From NCBI GenBank assembly GCA_018649885.1, contig JABIHA010000122.1, positions 32,797 through 96,796 of the forward strand: 64,000 nucleotides of DNA, in the 5' to 3' direction. The translations under genes and the position numbers were made by a program. Numbering within the stretch: position 1 is the first letter of the stretch; each line of letters begins with the position of its first letter. Origin of the DNA: Bacteriovoracaceae bacterium. Its GTDB lineage: Bacteria > Bdellovibrionota > Bacteriovoracia > Bacteriovoracales > Bacteriovoracaceae. Positions 55,163 through 63,943 of this stretch are shown in pieces. The notes under the pieces were generated by a model. That model searched no databases, was not told the origin of the DNA, and saw only the letters and a list, made by a program, of their open reading frames with translations.

Positions 55163-56137
55163 ATGAAATTGATTATGGTATGGGCCTTGGCCTTAGGATA
55201 TTGCTTTAATATTTCAGCAGAAGAAACTGTGGAAATTGAAATTAAAGAACAAGACGAATCTAAAATCGTTAAAGTTGTTGTTGAGAAAAAAGCTATTGAA
55301 ATTGATATAGATATAGAAGCCGGAGCTGAAGCCGGAGCCGGTGTCCTTATAGAAACAGAAGAAGTTGTGGAAATAGAAGAAGTTGTGGAAACAGAAGAAG
55401 CTGTGGAAACAGAAGAAGCTGTGGAAACAGAAGAAGCTGTGGAAACAGAAGAAGTTGTGGAAACAGAAGAAGCTGTGGAAACAGAAGAAGTTGTGGAGAC
55501 AGAAGAAATTGTGGAAATAGAACCACAAGCTGGTACTAAAAAATATGGGTACAAAGACCTTGTACTAAGACTTGGTGGTAAAATTCTTTCTGAAGATGAT
55601 TATGAAAGAACAATTGAAGGGTTGCAAAACTATCTTGAAGATATGGGTGTAAAACATTTTGATGCTGAAGAAGTGGCCTTGCCAAAAAATGCGGCCAAAG
55701 CAAAAAAATGCGGTATCACTAATTTACTGCCGCCTAAAGGCCACTGGCTAAGAACTGCTGGTAACGCTCTTTTTGCAGATCTTATAAGAGATGAATTGGG
55801 AGAGGCCGTAACCATGGCCAACCACTATAGAAGCTCATGCTACAACTTAGCGGTTGGTGGTGTTAAAAACTCTGATCATACAAGATCACAGGCCATGGAC
55901 CTACACTTCAAAAATAAACGCGCTAGAGAAAGGGCACAAAGCTTTTTATGCGAAGATTTCTGGATAGGCGATTATGTCTACTCCCCAGAGTACCAGTCTT
56001 CAAAGCTTGGCCTTGCTGTAGGGCTTGGAAATGCCATGATTCACGTAAGCCTCTTTTCCCCGCTTGGAGAAAGAAGATACTGGTTCTACGAGCAGTACAG
56101 CTACAGCGCAAATGCCGGTCGCTGCTGGAAGAACTAA
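55163..56137 (+). CDS. secreted M15-type peptidase with acidic repeat region
   Basis: The ATG at 55163 follows a GGGAG site; a TTG at 55148 is upstream in frame but less likely. A signal peptide is followed by an acidic repeat region (VETEEA/V units, residues about 65-120). The C-terminal domain has the M15 zinc site: HTRSQAMDLHF near residue 238 (His and Asp) and the later His in AMIHVSL near 291. YRSSCYN supplies the conserved Arg/Ser stretch. M15 enzymes cleave D-Ala crosslinks or peptides in peptidoglycan. The repeat may act as a spacer. Confidence 0.85.
   Translation: MKLIMVWALALGYCFNISAEETVEIEIKEQDESKIVKVVVEKKAIEIDIDIEAGAEAGAGVLIETEEVVEIEEVVETEEAVETEEAVETEEAVETEEVVETEEAVETEEVVETEEIVEIEPQAGTKKYGYKDLVLRLGGKILSEDDYERTIEGLQNYLEDMGVKHFDAEEVALPKNAAKAKKCGITNLLPPKGHWLRTAGNALFADLIRDELGEAVTMANHYRSSCYNLAVGGVKNSDHTRSQAMDLHFKNKRARERAQSFLCEDFWIGDYVYSPEYQSSKLGLAVGLGNAMIHVSLFSPLGERRYWFYEQYSYSANAGRCWKN
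55358..55519 (+). repeat. 18-bp tandem repeat (nine units) inside the M15 peptidase gene
   Basis: Nine consecutive 18-bp units, mostly GAAGAAGCTGTGGAAACA or the GTT variant, encode VETEEA/V. Units three to five are identical. Being a multiple of three, changes in unit number would alter the protein length without shifting the frame. Confidence 0.92.
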
Positions 56138-56294
56138 CAAATTGACCACTATAATTGCCAGTCACTATGAAGCCCAAGTGGGCTTAAACTGGCCAATAGC
56201 CCCAAATTACGAAGAATAACAAGTAATCCTAAAATTCTAAAGCATACTTTATCTAAGCACGATTTGTTTAAAATTTGTTGCATGGAGAATGCTC

Positions 56295-57440
56295 ATGAAG
56301 AGGTTTACTAGGGAATCAAAAATACTCAGAAACCAAGCCGGATTTGGTTTAATCCAAGTCCTTATGGCAGCAGGCCTTTTGGGAATGATTGCCCTTGGTA
56401 CCATGCAAATGACCAAAAATATGAGTCGCCAAGCCAGCACAAATCAAAGCTATATGGAAACACATCATGTCACCAATACAATGAGAAATTGGCTCGCTAA
56501 AGATGAGAAGTGCAAAGAGGCCTTTAAGCCCATTCTCTCAGGTGAATCAAATGAAATAACCTATCCTATAAGTTATCCATCACCCAGCATGAGTGTAAGT
56601 GCGCACCAACTTGGAAGTATCACCATTGGGGCCAATTCATATCACAGCGGTGAAAAGTATGGAAAACTCTTGGTAGAGGACTATGAATTAACGCTTACAA
56701 GAAATGGCACTGATGATTATGCTTCAGGAGTTTTAACTGTTGATTTTTCTTTTAAACCCGATGGCAAAACCAATGTTACAAAGAAAGTCACAATCGATAA
56801 TATCTACTTCGCTCTACAAGACAACAAAATTACCACCTGCTCCGCTAGTGGTGATTCCGATGAGCACATCTGTGTAGATCTCTTAGGGGGAACTTTTACC
56901 GATGGAAGGTGCAAAGGAATATCGCTAGAAGGTACAACTACAAATAATAGTGTTGTTCAAGATGGTACTTTTAAAGTTCAGTCCCTTTATATTGAAGATG
57001 GTGGAAGCTATGGCAAGGTTACAGTGGCCTGCAAAGAAGTTTCTGTAAATTGCTCTCTTGAAAGAAAAATTAAAACTAAAGCTGCTAAAGTTGATATTGA
57101 AAATGAAAGTGATCAAGTTATAGAGAGCTCTGACCAAGATGGCAAATCTATCACAATTGATTGTAGCGACTTTGGAGATGGATATGTTTACATGTCGGGA
57201 GGGTGTTCGTGTTACGCGGCCAGTGGAACTGCTGGCTCGAAAGCTAAAAATCACATGTGCAGGATCACTCGAAATAATAAACACGACAGCAAAGAATCCC
57301 AATACTGCAAAGCCTACAATATGAACAACAATGTACTACGTACTGACAGTAAAGAAACAATGGTTTTAGAAGGCAAAGTCACTTGCATCAACGAAGAGGT
57401 TTGCGATAGCTCAGAAACCTTGTGCTTTTTAGTAAAATAG
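56295..57440 (+). CDS. type IV prepilin-like protein
   Basis: A short basic leader is followed by N-Q-A-G-F-G-L-I-Q and a 20-residue hydrophobic helix, the class III (prepilin peptidase) signal. Position +5 of the mature chain is Gln, where Glu is usual. The ATG at 56295 is preceded by GGAG at good spacing; the first ATG at 56289 is too close to it. The C-terminal half has at least a dozen cysteines. It is probably a pseudopilin or minor pilin, or a surface protein using that pathway. No other pilus gene is next to it. Confidence 0.75.
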   Translation: MKRFTRESKILRNQAGFGLIQVLMAAGLLGMIALGTMQMTKNMSRQASTNQSYMETHHVTNTMRNWLAKDEKCKEAFKPILSGESNEITYPISYPSPSMSVSAHQLGSITIGANSYHSGEKYGKLLVEDYELTLTRNGTDDYASGVLTVDFSFKPDGKTNVTKKVTIDNIYFALQDNKITTCSASGDSDEHICVDLLGGTFTDGRCKGISLEGTTTNNSVVQDGTFKVQSLYIEDGGSYGKVTVACKEVSVNCSLERKIKTKAAKVDIENESDQVIESSDQDGKSITIDCSDFGDGYVYMSGGCSCYAASGTAGSKAKNHMCRITRNNKHDSKESQYCKAYNMNNNVLRTDSKETMVLEGKVTCINEEVCDSSETLCFLVK

Positions 57441-57498
57441 TCCATGTGCTTCACACTTACTGCAAGTCAACTCCCAGTTGAGAAACTCATCGGGATAT

Positions 57499-57749
57499 TA
57501 TTTTTTACATCCATCTTTTTTAAAATTTTTTGATAATCCGCACGCCAAATTGTTCATAGACCAATTTGGCTGAAAGATACTCTCAAAATGAACTCCCTTT
57601 TTTTCAACAACACAACCTCTATTGTAATCGTCATAGTTTACCCCAGTACACATTTGAGTCTTAAATAATTCTTCTAATGGACCATTCTAATTTGAAAACT
57701 GGTCTACTTGATTAGAGATATCTAGACCTAAAGAAGAAACGGTTTGCAC
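57499..57749 (-). pseudogene. decayed remnant of a cysteine-containing secreted-type protein
   Basis: On the minus strand a reading can be followed from about 57749 leftwards (VQTVSSLGLDISNQVDQF...), interrupted by an in-frame TAG, then LEELFKTQMCTGVNYDDYN..GCVVEKKGVHFESIFQ. A shift of frame near 57540 would restore a tail ending in C-K-K and a TAA. The 464-bp gap around it contains nothing else I recognise. Confidence 0.45.
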
Positions 57750-57904
57750 TTTTAATATTGATTTTATCGACTTGTGTTAAGGCACTATGCCAAAACACCC
57801 TTATTATGCACCACAGCTATCGAAAATATCTCTAAAAAAATTGCTCTAAATCATCATATTCTTTTGTACAATAGCTGATACTCCAAGTGAAAAAGGGAAG
57901 TCAT

Positions 57905-60061
57905 ATGGAACTATCTTCAGTAGACGAGTGCGTAGAAAAATTGATTCAAAAAGTGGGGAAAACCCTGCTAGTGGGGACACCACTAGGGGCGGGAAAAGCA
58001 AACCACATGCTCAATGCCATTTACCACAAGGCCAAAAAAGACTCATCTATTAAGCTCACTATATACACAGCTTTAACACTTCAAAAACCTTCAGGTAGCT
58101 CAGACCTTGAAAAGAGGTTTTATGGGCCAATGGTCGAGCGAGTATTTGGTGACTACCCAGATCTTCAGTATGAAATTGACCGAGTCAAAGGAAAGCTTCC
58201 CTCAAATATCGATGTAATTGAGTTTTATTTTCCTCCGGGAAAATTTTTGGCCAATAAATATGCTCAACAAAACTATATTTCCAGTAACTACACCCATGCT
58301 GCAAGAGATTTAATTGATGCTGGTGTAAATGTACTAGTTCAACAAGTTTGTAAAAAAGAAGTAGACGGTAGAAATCTTTTTAGCCTGAGTTGTAATCCAG
58401 ATATTACAATGGACATTGTGGCCGGCATGAAAAAAAGACAAGAGCAGGGTCACCCTATGGCCTTCATCGGTCAAGTTAATCAAAATCTTCCATTTATGTA
58501 TGGTGATGCTATCGTCAAAGGAAATGAATTTGATTTTGTAGTTGATAACCCCGATCAGTACTACAAGGTATTTGGTCCTCCAAAACTTTCCATTAGTCAC
58601 GCAGATTATATGATTGGTCTTTATGGATCGACACTGATTTGTGATGATGGTGAACTGCAAATTGGTATTGGCTCTCTTGGAGATAGCCTCGCCTACTGTC
58701 TCATAATGAGACATCTTAACAATCCTCTTTACAGAGAAATTTTAGATAAGCTTGATGTGGAGAGAAAATTTTCAGCTCCCATTAGAAATCTTGGCTCTCT
58801 CTATCCTTTCAAAAAAGGGCTCTTTGCTGCGACTGAAATGCTAATCGACGCTTTTATGGAGCTATATAAAAATGGTATTTTAAAGAAAAAAGTCTATGAC
58901 CATGTAATGCTACAAAGACTGCTCAATAGTGAGAAAATTAGTGAGCACTTTGACAAAGATATCCTCCAAGTGCTTCACCGAAATAAAGTGATCCACCCAC
59001 ATCTGTGTCAGTCAGATATGGAATTTCTCAAAAAATTCGGTATCCTCAAAACCCAATGCGCCTTAATAGGTGACCAGATCGAGCTTCCAGGGGGAGAGCG
59101 AGTCAAAGCAGATCTCACCAATGAAGAGGCTTATCTTCAAATCATTGAATATGGTCTTGGTGATAAATTACAGGGAGGCGCCATCTCTCACGGTGGATTT
59201 TTTCTTGGGCCTCAAGCGTTTTACGATTTTTTAAGAGAGCTCCCTGAAGAGGAAATTAAATTATTCCTAATGAAACCAGTTAGTAAAATCAATCATCTCT
59301 ATGGACATGAAGAAATTGATCGACTTCAAAGAAAAAATGCCAGGTTTGTTAATACTTGTTTGATGATGACCCTTGCAGGGTCTGCAGTTTCAGATGGGTT
59401 AGAAAATGGGAAAGTCATAAGTGGCGTTGGGGGACAGTACAATTTCGTTTCAATGGCACAAGAGCTTCCCGATGGAAGATCTATTATTCAACTAAGATCA
59501 ACAAGGGCCGATAGTAAAGGTGAGCTGAAATCAAATATTGTTTGGAATTACGGTCATATCACAATTCCAAGGCACCTTAGAGATATTGTCATTACAGAGT
59601 ATGGGATTGCCAATATCAGAGGAAAAACTGACAGTGAAATAATAAAAAGACTTCTCAATATTGCAGACTCAAGATTTCAAGAATCACTATTAAAACAGGC
59701 AAAAAAAGAAGGGAAAATTGAAGGAAACTATCAAATTCCTGAAAAATTTCGCTCAAACCTTCCTGTGGGTTACGTGGAAGTTTTAAATCACTATAAAAAA
59801 TTAGACCACTTTAAAACCTTCCCCTTCGGAACAGATCTCACTGATTCAGAAATCAGAATTGGAAAGGCGCTGAAATACTTAAAGGCAATCTCTAAGAAAA
59901 AAAATGTACTCATTAGACATCTTTTTTCTGCTATAGGCTTAAAAAGCATTCCTGATAAGTACTCTCCATTAATGGAAAGAATGAGCTACCATAAAAAAGT
60001 AGGACTCAGGGCCAAACTTTATCGAAACCTGCTAGTGGTGGCCTTGATGAAAACAGAGTGA
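57905..60061 (+). CDS. acetyl-CoA hydrolase/transferase-family protein, long form
   Basis: Two family blocks are visible: a central DDGELQIGIGSLGDSL near residue 248, and a C-terminal half with GVGGQYNFV near 507 followed by STRADSKG, WNYGHITIPRHLRDIVITEYGIANIRGK. The enzymes exchange CoA between acyl-CoAs and carboxylates. At about 718 residues it exceeds the usual 430-630. The ATG at 57905 follows an AAGGGA site; a GTG six codons earlier is the longest start. A lipoprotein gene begins at its stop codon. Confidence 0.8.
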   Translation: MELSSVDECVEKLIQKVGKTLLVGTPLGAGKANHMLNAIYHKAKKDSSIKLTIYTALTLQKPSGSSDLEKRFYGPMVERVFGDYPDLQYEIDRVKGKLPSNIDVIEFYFPPGKFLANKYAQQNYISSNYTHAARDLIDAGVNVLVQQVCKKEVDGRNLFSLSCNPDITMDIVAGMKKRQEQGHPMAFIGQVNQNLPFMYGDAIVKGNEFDFVVDNPDQYYKVFGPPKLSISHADYMIGLYGSTLICDDGELQIGIGSLGDSLAYCLIMRHLNNPLYREILDKLDVERKFSAPIRNLGSLYPFKKGLFAATEMLIDAFMELYKNGILKKKVYDHVMLQRLLNSEKISEHFDKDILQVLHRNKVIHPHLCQSDMEFLKKFGILKTQCALIGDQIELPGGERVKADLTNEEAYLQIIEYGLGDKLQGGAISHGGFFLGPQAFYDFLRELPEEEIKLFLMKPVSKINHLYGHEEIDRLQRKNARFVNTCLMMTLAGSAVSDGLENGKVISGVGGQYNFVSMAQELPDGRSIIQLRSTRADSKGELKSNIVWNYGHITIPRHLRDIVITEYGIANIRGKTDSEIIKRLLNIADSRFQESLLKQAKKEGKIEGNYQIPEKFRSNLPVGYVEVLNHYKKLDHFKTFPFGTDLTDSEIRIGKALKYLKAISKKKNVLIRHLFSAIGLKSIPDKYSPLMERMSYHKKVGLRAKLYRNLLVVALMKTE

Positions 60062-60480
60062 TATTTTTTTTAATGCTCAATAAAAAAAATATATGGATTC
60101 CCCTACTTGCAACAGTAATGGTTTTTATAGGCACTAGCTGTTCACAAAGGCAAAGCAAGGCCACTCATCTCCATCAGAAATTATTGTCACAAATGCACAA
60201 TCTAGAAGTACTCAATCTAGATTCAATTTCTCTTAGCTATCACTATTTTCTGGGCTTTGGAAAAAGACACAAGCAGCTTCAAAGTAAAAACCATACACTC
60301 ACTCATTGGTTAGGCGGGAAAATTACAAGAGCAGACTTCGCCCAAACTCACCGAGGACAACTATCAAAGGCCATCGCCGTGGTGGGTGCCAGCCCCAATA
60401 CTTTAATTACATTTAATGATGGTAAAAAAAATTGCAGTAAAAAATCTTATCAAAAAAGTTTTACTAGTTTCAGATACTGA
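60058..60480 (+). CDS. first half of a frameshifted lipoprotein gene
   Basis: The frame begins at a GTG overlapping the previous stop (GTGA); an ATG at 60073 is an alternative. A lipoprotein signal (I-G-T-S-C) is visible. The frame reaches a run of eight A at about 60423-60430, after which its sequence becomes lysine/serine-rich and stops at 60478-60480. The adjacent frame starting at 60416 continues in a more protein-like way. It is best read as the N-terminal part of one gene of about 285 codons, broken by a one-base change in the A run. Confidence 0.6.
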   Translation: MIFFLMLNKKNIWIPLLATVMVFIGTSCSQRQSKATHLHQKLLSQMHNLEVLNLDSISLSYHYFLGFGKRHKQLQSKNHTLTHWLGGKITRADFAQTHRGQLSKAIAVVGASPNTLITFNDGKKNCSKKSYQKSFTSFRY

Positions 60481-60919
60481 AAAGATCTATCCCCTCAACC
60501 GAAGAGAAAAAAACTATGGAATTGAGTATGGATTTTCACTCTACTCTGCCTGCCACTACTATTCTCATATTGAACTTCCAGAGAAAGAGGCAATACTGGC
60601 AAAGATATCAAAAAAATTAATCAAAGCCCCGCTCAATACGTCTCTTGAAAATGGCATACATGAGTTAGAAGGCCTGAGCTATTGTTTGCAAAAAGGAATC
60701 ATAAGCGGAAAACATTTTGTTGATTATCTAGTGAAATATACCAATATTTTTCTAAGTGACGCCGACTTAAGCGGGCAGCTTTTTCCAAAATCTATTTCAA
60801 GCTGGAACCGTTGCGAAGACCATGACCAAGTATGCAAGCTGGTTGTTAATGCGGGAAAACAGGCCCATATTATAGACCTGATTATGCACAGAGAGGACTT
60901 CCAAAAAATCTGTTTATAA
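60416..60919 (+). CDS. second half of the same frameshifted lipoprotein gene
   Basis: The frame overlaps the upstream half by 65 bp and has no ribosome-binding site of its own. From the A run it reads KKIAVKNLIKKVLLVSDTEK, then an amphipathic helical part with a short cysteine set (CHYYSH, SYCLQKG, CEDHDQVC). No domain was recognised. It has no signal peptide, which fits its being the C-terminal part of the lipoprotein. If translated, it would need a frameshift at the A run. Confidence 0.6.
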   Translation: MMVKKIAVKNLIKKVLLVSDTEKIYPLNRREKNYGIEYGFSLYSACHYYSHIELPEKEAILAKISKKLIKAPLNTSLENGIHELEGLSYCLQKGIISGKHFVDYLVKYTNIFLSDADLSGQLFPKSISSWNRCEDHDQVCKLVVNAGKQAHIIDLIMHREDFQKICL

Positions 60920-61081
60920 CCGCTACAACTATGTTGGAACAATGGGTCACTTGATTCGGACCCAAAGGACACTGTTAACCCATTAATAATGCCTCACGCT
61001 GCACAGCATATTCATTGACAGCATCGCCTGATATTTCTAATCTCCCCACTCAATCAAAGGGCGACCTTTTGGGAGGTAAAT

Positions 61082-61801
61082 ATGAAATTTTTCATCGCAA
61101 TACTTAGCATCCTTTTAATTCAAAACTCAACTCTTGCACAAACAGATACTAGGTTGCCTGAGCTGCGAAAGTCTATGGACACATTTGCTGACAATATGCC
61201 AAATGAGATCAGACAATTTCATCCTTCAATCTCTCTAGGTTTTGAGCGAACTTCACCAGAGTTTAAAGATGATCAGTCTTACAAAGGTATGGGAAGCCCA
61301 AATCCACTTGGACTTAATATTGCTTTTAATGCTGAGTACATGATGCCCGGATCTTTTTTCTTAAAGGGTGGCCCAAATGCCTCATTTCTATTTGATGCTC
61401 TTAATGAAAAAGATGATGAATCAAATAGCATTACCTACCAGATCTACAAATTAAACCTATCTCTTGGACGGGCCTTTGATGTATCCAACCTCTTCTTACT
61501 TAAACCGCACATGGGTGTAGGAATTGGTATCGGAAGAGCTGAAACAGACTATGAAAAGAAAAATGAAGAAATTGAAAGTTCAAAAACTGCTCCAATGATG
61601 GAAGGATTTATAGCTGCTGATCTAGTTTTCGAAAAATACTTCCTTCTTACCCCAACTCTTGGTTACAGAAAATGGTCTATCGATAATTGGGGCCAAGATA
61701 TTACAAAAAATGAAAATGAAACTCAGAAAAATATTAATTTGCCAGGTGACTTTGAGCTAGGCGGACCATTTTTCTCTGTAGCACTTGGATTTAGATTTTA
61801 A
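61082..61801 (+). CDS. outer-membrane beta-barrel protein
   Basis: A GGGAGGT site lies before the ATG and a signal peptide ends in T-L-A-Q. The mature protein shows alternating polar/nonpolar strands (for example PHMGVGIGIGRAE and LTPTLGYRKW) and ends in A-L-G-F-R-F, the C-terminal phenylalanine recognised by BamA. It is 12 bp upstream of an MscS-type channel gene and probably co-transcribed. Specific function unknown. Confidence 0.82.
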   Translation: MKFFIAILSILLIQNSTLAQTDTRLPELRKSMDTFADNMPNEIRQFHPSISLGFERTSPEFKDDQSYKGMGSPNPLGLNIAFNAEYMMPGSFFLKGGPNASFLFDALNEKDDESNSITYQIYKLNLSLGRAFDVSNLFLLKPHMGVGIGIGRAETDYEKKNEEIESSKTAPMMEGFIAADLVFEKYFLLTPTLGYRKWSIDNWGQDITKNENETQKNINLPGDFELGGPFFSVALGFRF

Positions 61802-61813
61802 GAGAGACTTCTC

Positions 61814-62626
61814 ATGATAGAAAATTTACCTGAACTCATTACACAATTTACAATTAAGTTAGTTAGCTTTTTAGTGGCCATTTCTGTCACATGGCTGGCT
61901 GGTGGTTTTTTTAGAAAACTATCTGTAACTACTATGAATCGAGCTAAACTTGATAAGTCTCTTGTGGGATTTATCTCCAAGCTTATTAGGTGGTTGATAC
62001 TTTCTATTGGTGTAATCTCAAGTTTAGGTATTTTTGGCATCCAAACTGCTAGTTTTGCGGCCCTACTTGCTGGTGCAGGTATGGCCATAGGAATGGCGCT
62101 TCAAGGAACACTTGGAAATTTTGCAGCAGGTGTAATGCTCCTACTTTTTCGCCCATTTAAGCTGGAAGATGTTGTATCAGTTGGTGGACAAACTGGGGTA
62201 GTGAAAGAGATTGATGTTTTCAACACAGTTTTAGATACATTCGATAATAGAAGAATTATCATTCCTAACGGTCAAGTCTTTGGCAGTAAGATCGAAAATA
62301 TTACTTTTCATCCAAATAGAAGAGTGAGCGTGGATGTTGGCTCTGGCTACAATTCGGATTTAGATACAACTAGAAAAATACTTAGGGACGCCGCCCTAAG
62401 AATTGAGGGCATCTTGAAAGATCCTGCTCCCGCTGTAGTACTACTTGAGCTGGGAGAATCCAGTATCAATTGGTCTGTCAGAGTTTGGGCCCCAAAAGAG
62501 ATTTTTTGGGATGTTAAAGATTCACTAACAAGAGAGATTAAATACGCTCTCGATAAAGAGGGAATATCAATACCCTACCCACAAATGGATTTACACCTTC
62601 AGGACATGTCAGGCCAAAAACAATAA
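61814..62626 (+). CDS. small-conductance mechanosensitive channel (MscS family)
   Basis: Three transmembrane helices precede the pore-lining TM3, which carries the Gly/Ala-rich pattern AALLAGAGMAIGMALQGTLGNFAAG near residue 75. The beta domain follows (PFKLEDVVSVGGQTGVVKEID) and then the conserved IPNGQVFGSKIEN. MscS channels open under membrane tension to release solutes in osmotic downshock. Length (270 aa) matches the short MscS form. It follows a beta-barrel gene by 12 bp. Confidence 0.93.
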   Translation: MIENLPELITQFTIKLVSFLVAISVTWLAGGFFRKLSVTTMNRAKLDKSLVGFISKLIRWLILSIGVISSLGIFGIQTASFAALLAGAGMAIGMALQGTLGNFAAGVMLLLFRPFKLEDVVSVGGQTGVVKEIDVFNTVLDTFDNRRIIIPNGQVFGSKIENITFHPNRRVSVDVGSGYNSDLDTTRKILRDAALRIEGILKDPAPAVVLLELGESSINWSVRVWAPKEIFWDVKDSLTREIKYALDKEGISIPYPQMDLHLQDMSGQKQ

Positions 62627-63750
62627 TACAGAATTTGTTACATTGTTCTTTGGATAAGATGAAAACCAAATTGATCCCAATAGGGGCTACTCGCCCAAGA
62701 AAAAAATCGAAAAATTGTCGCCAAACAACTAAAGTATAAAACGAAGAGGTGGTCAGCAGTCCATCTCCTTGTCAAGTGACCACCATTGAAGTTTGACCTT
62801 TGTCTTCTATCGTAACGTCTCCAAATCGTTGTTTGCAGCCTTCAACATGGGTCTTCTGGCCTTCGTTTTAATCCCATGAGGTCGTTGTTATTGAGGTGAA
62901 TCCATTCGCTCACAGTAAAGACTACCGGCTATCTGTAGCCAAAAAGTAAATATTTATCTTTCTGTAGCATCCAAAAAGAAAACCATCCTAATCTTGCCCA
63001 GCATGGAATGCCGAGCACTAGGCAGGGACTTAATAACTTTCAGATGGCGCTATGGTGATTGCCCTTAACTCAACCGACGTGGCGTTTCCGCTGGGCTTTT
63101 CTGACCTTCAAGTTCCCAGTGGCCGTTATAATTTTCGTAATCAGATGATCTTTGTCATCCTGGTCCCGGCGTCTGTCGCTCTCGCTACCAAGGTCGTAGC
63201 TGCTTTTGGTTGACGGCGCCCCACGCTGGGTCCACTGCCATAGTTTCATCAGTATTTTTGCATCCATTAAAGAGTTAATTCGTATTTCTCAGGTTTTGAG
63301 ACCTTCGAAATAGTATTGCGAATTTTTTACAGATGGCCGGTAGTCTTTCTGCCCGTGAGATATATTGTGATGGCGTTTCTTGGAAGGGATGATGGAGTCG
63401 ATACGATGAATGAGGTTAGTACGCTTTAAAAGGCCTGTGACAGACCTAGCTTGCAGTAATTAGATATTTTTAAAGGGCCTTTAGAGCTAAATAAAGAGGA
63501 CCTTTTAAGGTCCAACGATAATTTAGGGGGCATTTGAGCTAGGAGAGTAGGGAAGTGGTAATGCTAATTTTGCTTTACCCTATTTCTGCTGATTTTTTTC
63601 TAAATGCCAATTATTACTTGCAAGGTTTCACAAGAATAATTAATCAATTATCTCTAAGCTCCTGTTTTAATTAAATATTAAGAATTCCTTTCTGTAAAAT
63701 GCCCCCCTCATGTAACACTTGGGTATGAACTTATACAAGGGGTTAATATT
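62627..63750. other. 1.1-kb region without convincing genes, partly foreign-looking
   Basis: The stretch at about 63060-63260 is clearly more GC-rich than the rest of the window and uses CGG/CGC codons in its only frame (63070-63267, minus, 65 aa), which has no ribosome-binding site. An 8-bp inverted pair (GGTGGTCA / TGACCACC) lies at 62748-62784. Small palindromes lie at 63471-63483 and 63498-63513. It looks like the wreck of an acquired element; I cannot name it. Confidence 0.45.
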
Positions 63751-63865
63751 TTGAAAATGTTAGTTTGTATTATATTTTCTTTAGTGGTCGTCGATCTAGC
63801 GCATTCTGGTGTCTTTAAAAATAGAGATAAAAGTAAAAGTAGGATTTTTAAAAGAAATACGGTCC
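63751..63865 (+). pseudogene. small secreted protein gene truncated by an insertion element
   Basis: A TTG with GGGG eight bases upstream opens a signal peptide (MKMLVCIIFSLVVVDLAHSG) followed by a basic stretch (KNRDKSKSRIFKRN). The frame then runs into the tandem repeats of the insertion element at 63866 and ends at 63973-63975 within IS sequence. The original 3' part is therefore not in the window. Confidence 0.5.
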
Positions 63866-63915
63866 ATTCTCGACACATACTTTACATTTTATTCTCGATA
63901 CATGGTTTACACTTT
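63866..63915 (+). repeat. two 25-bp direct repeats at the left end of the insertion element
   Basis: Two adjacent copies starting ATTCTCGA differ at 4 of 25 positions (63866-63890 and 63891-63915). They lie 29 bp before the transposase start. Such paired sites fit transposase binding sites near an IS end. Confidence 0.65.
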
Positions 63916-63943
63916 TTAAGGTACTGCAAACAAAGGGGGTTGC

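Noticed and set aside
55358..55519. Tandem repeats considered as a CRISPR array
   Set aside because: Units are contiguous 18-bp coding repeats with no spacers and no cas genes nearby.
55159..55554. A 131-codon minus-strand frame rich in Ser/Thr/Val repeats
   Set aside because: It is the complement of the 18-bp tandem repeat inside the M15 peptidase gene, with no ribosome-binding site and a low-complexity composition.
63070..63267. A 65-codon minus-strand frame in the GC-rich stretch
   Set aside because: It has no ribosome-binding site or recognisable domain and is very rich in charged residues; it is more likely a chance frame in foreign DNA.
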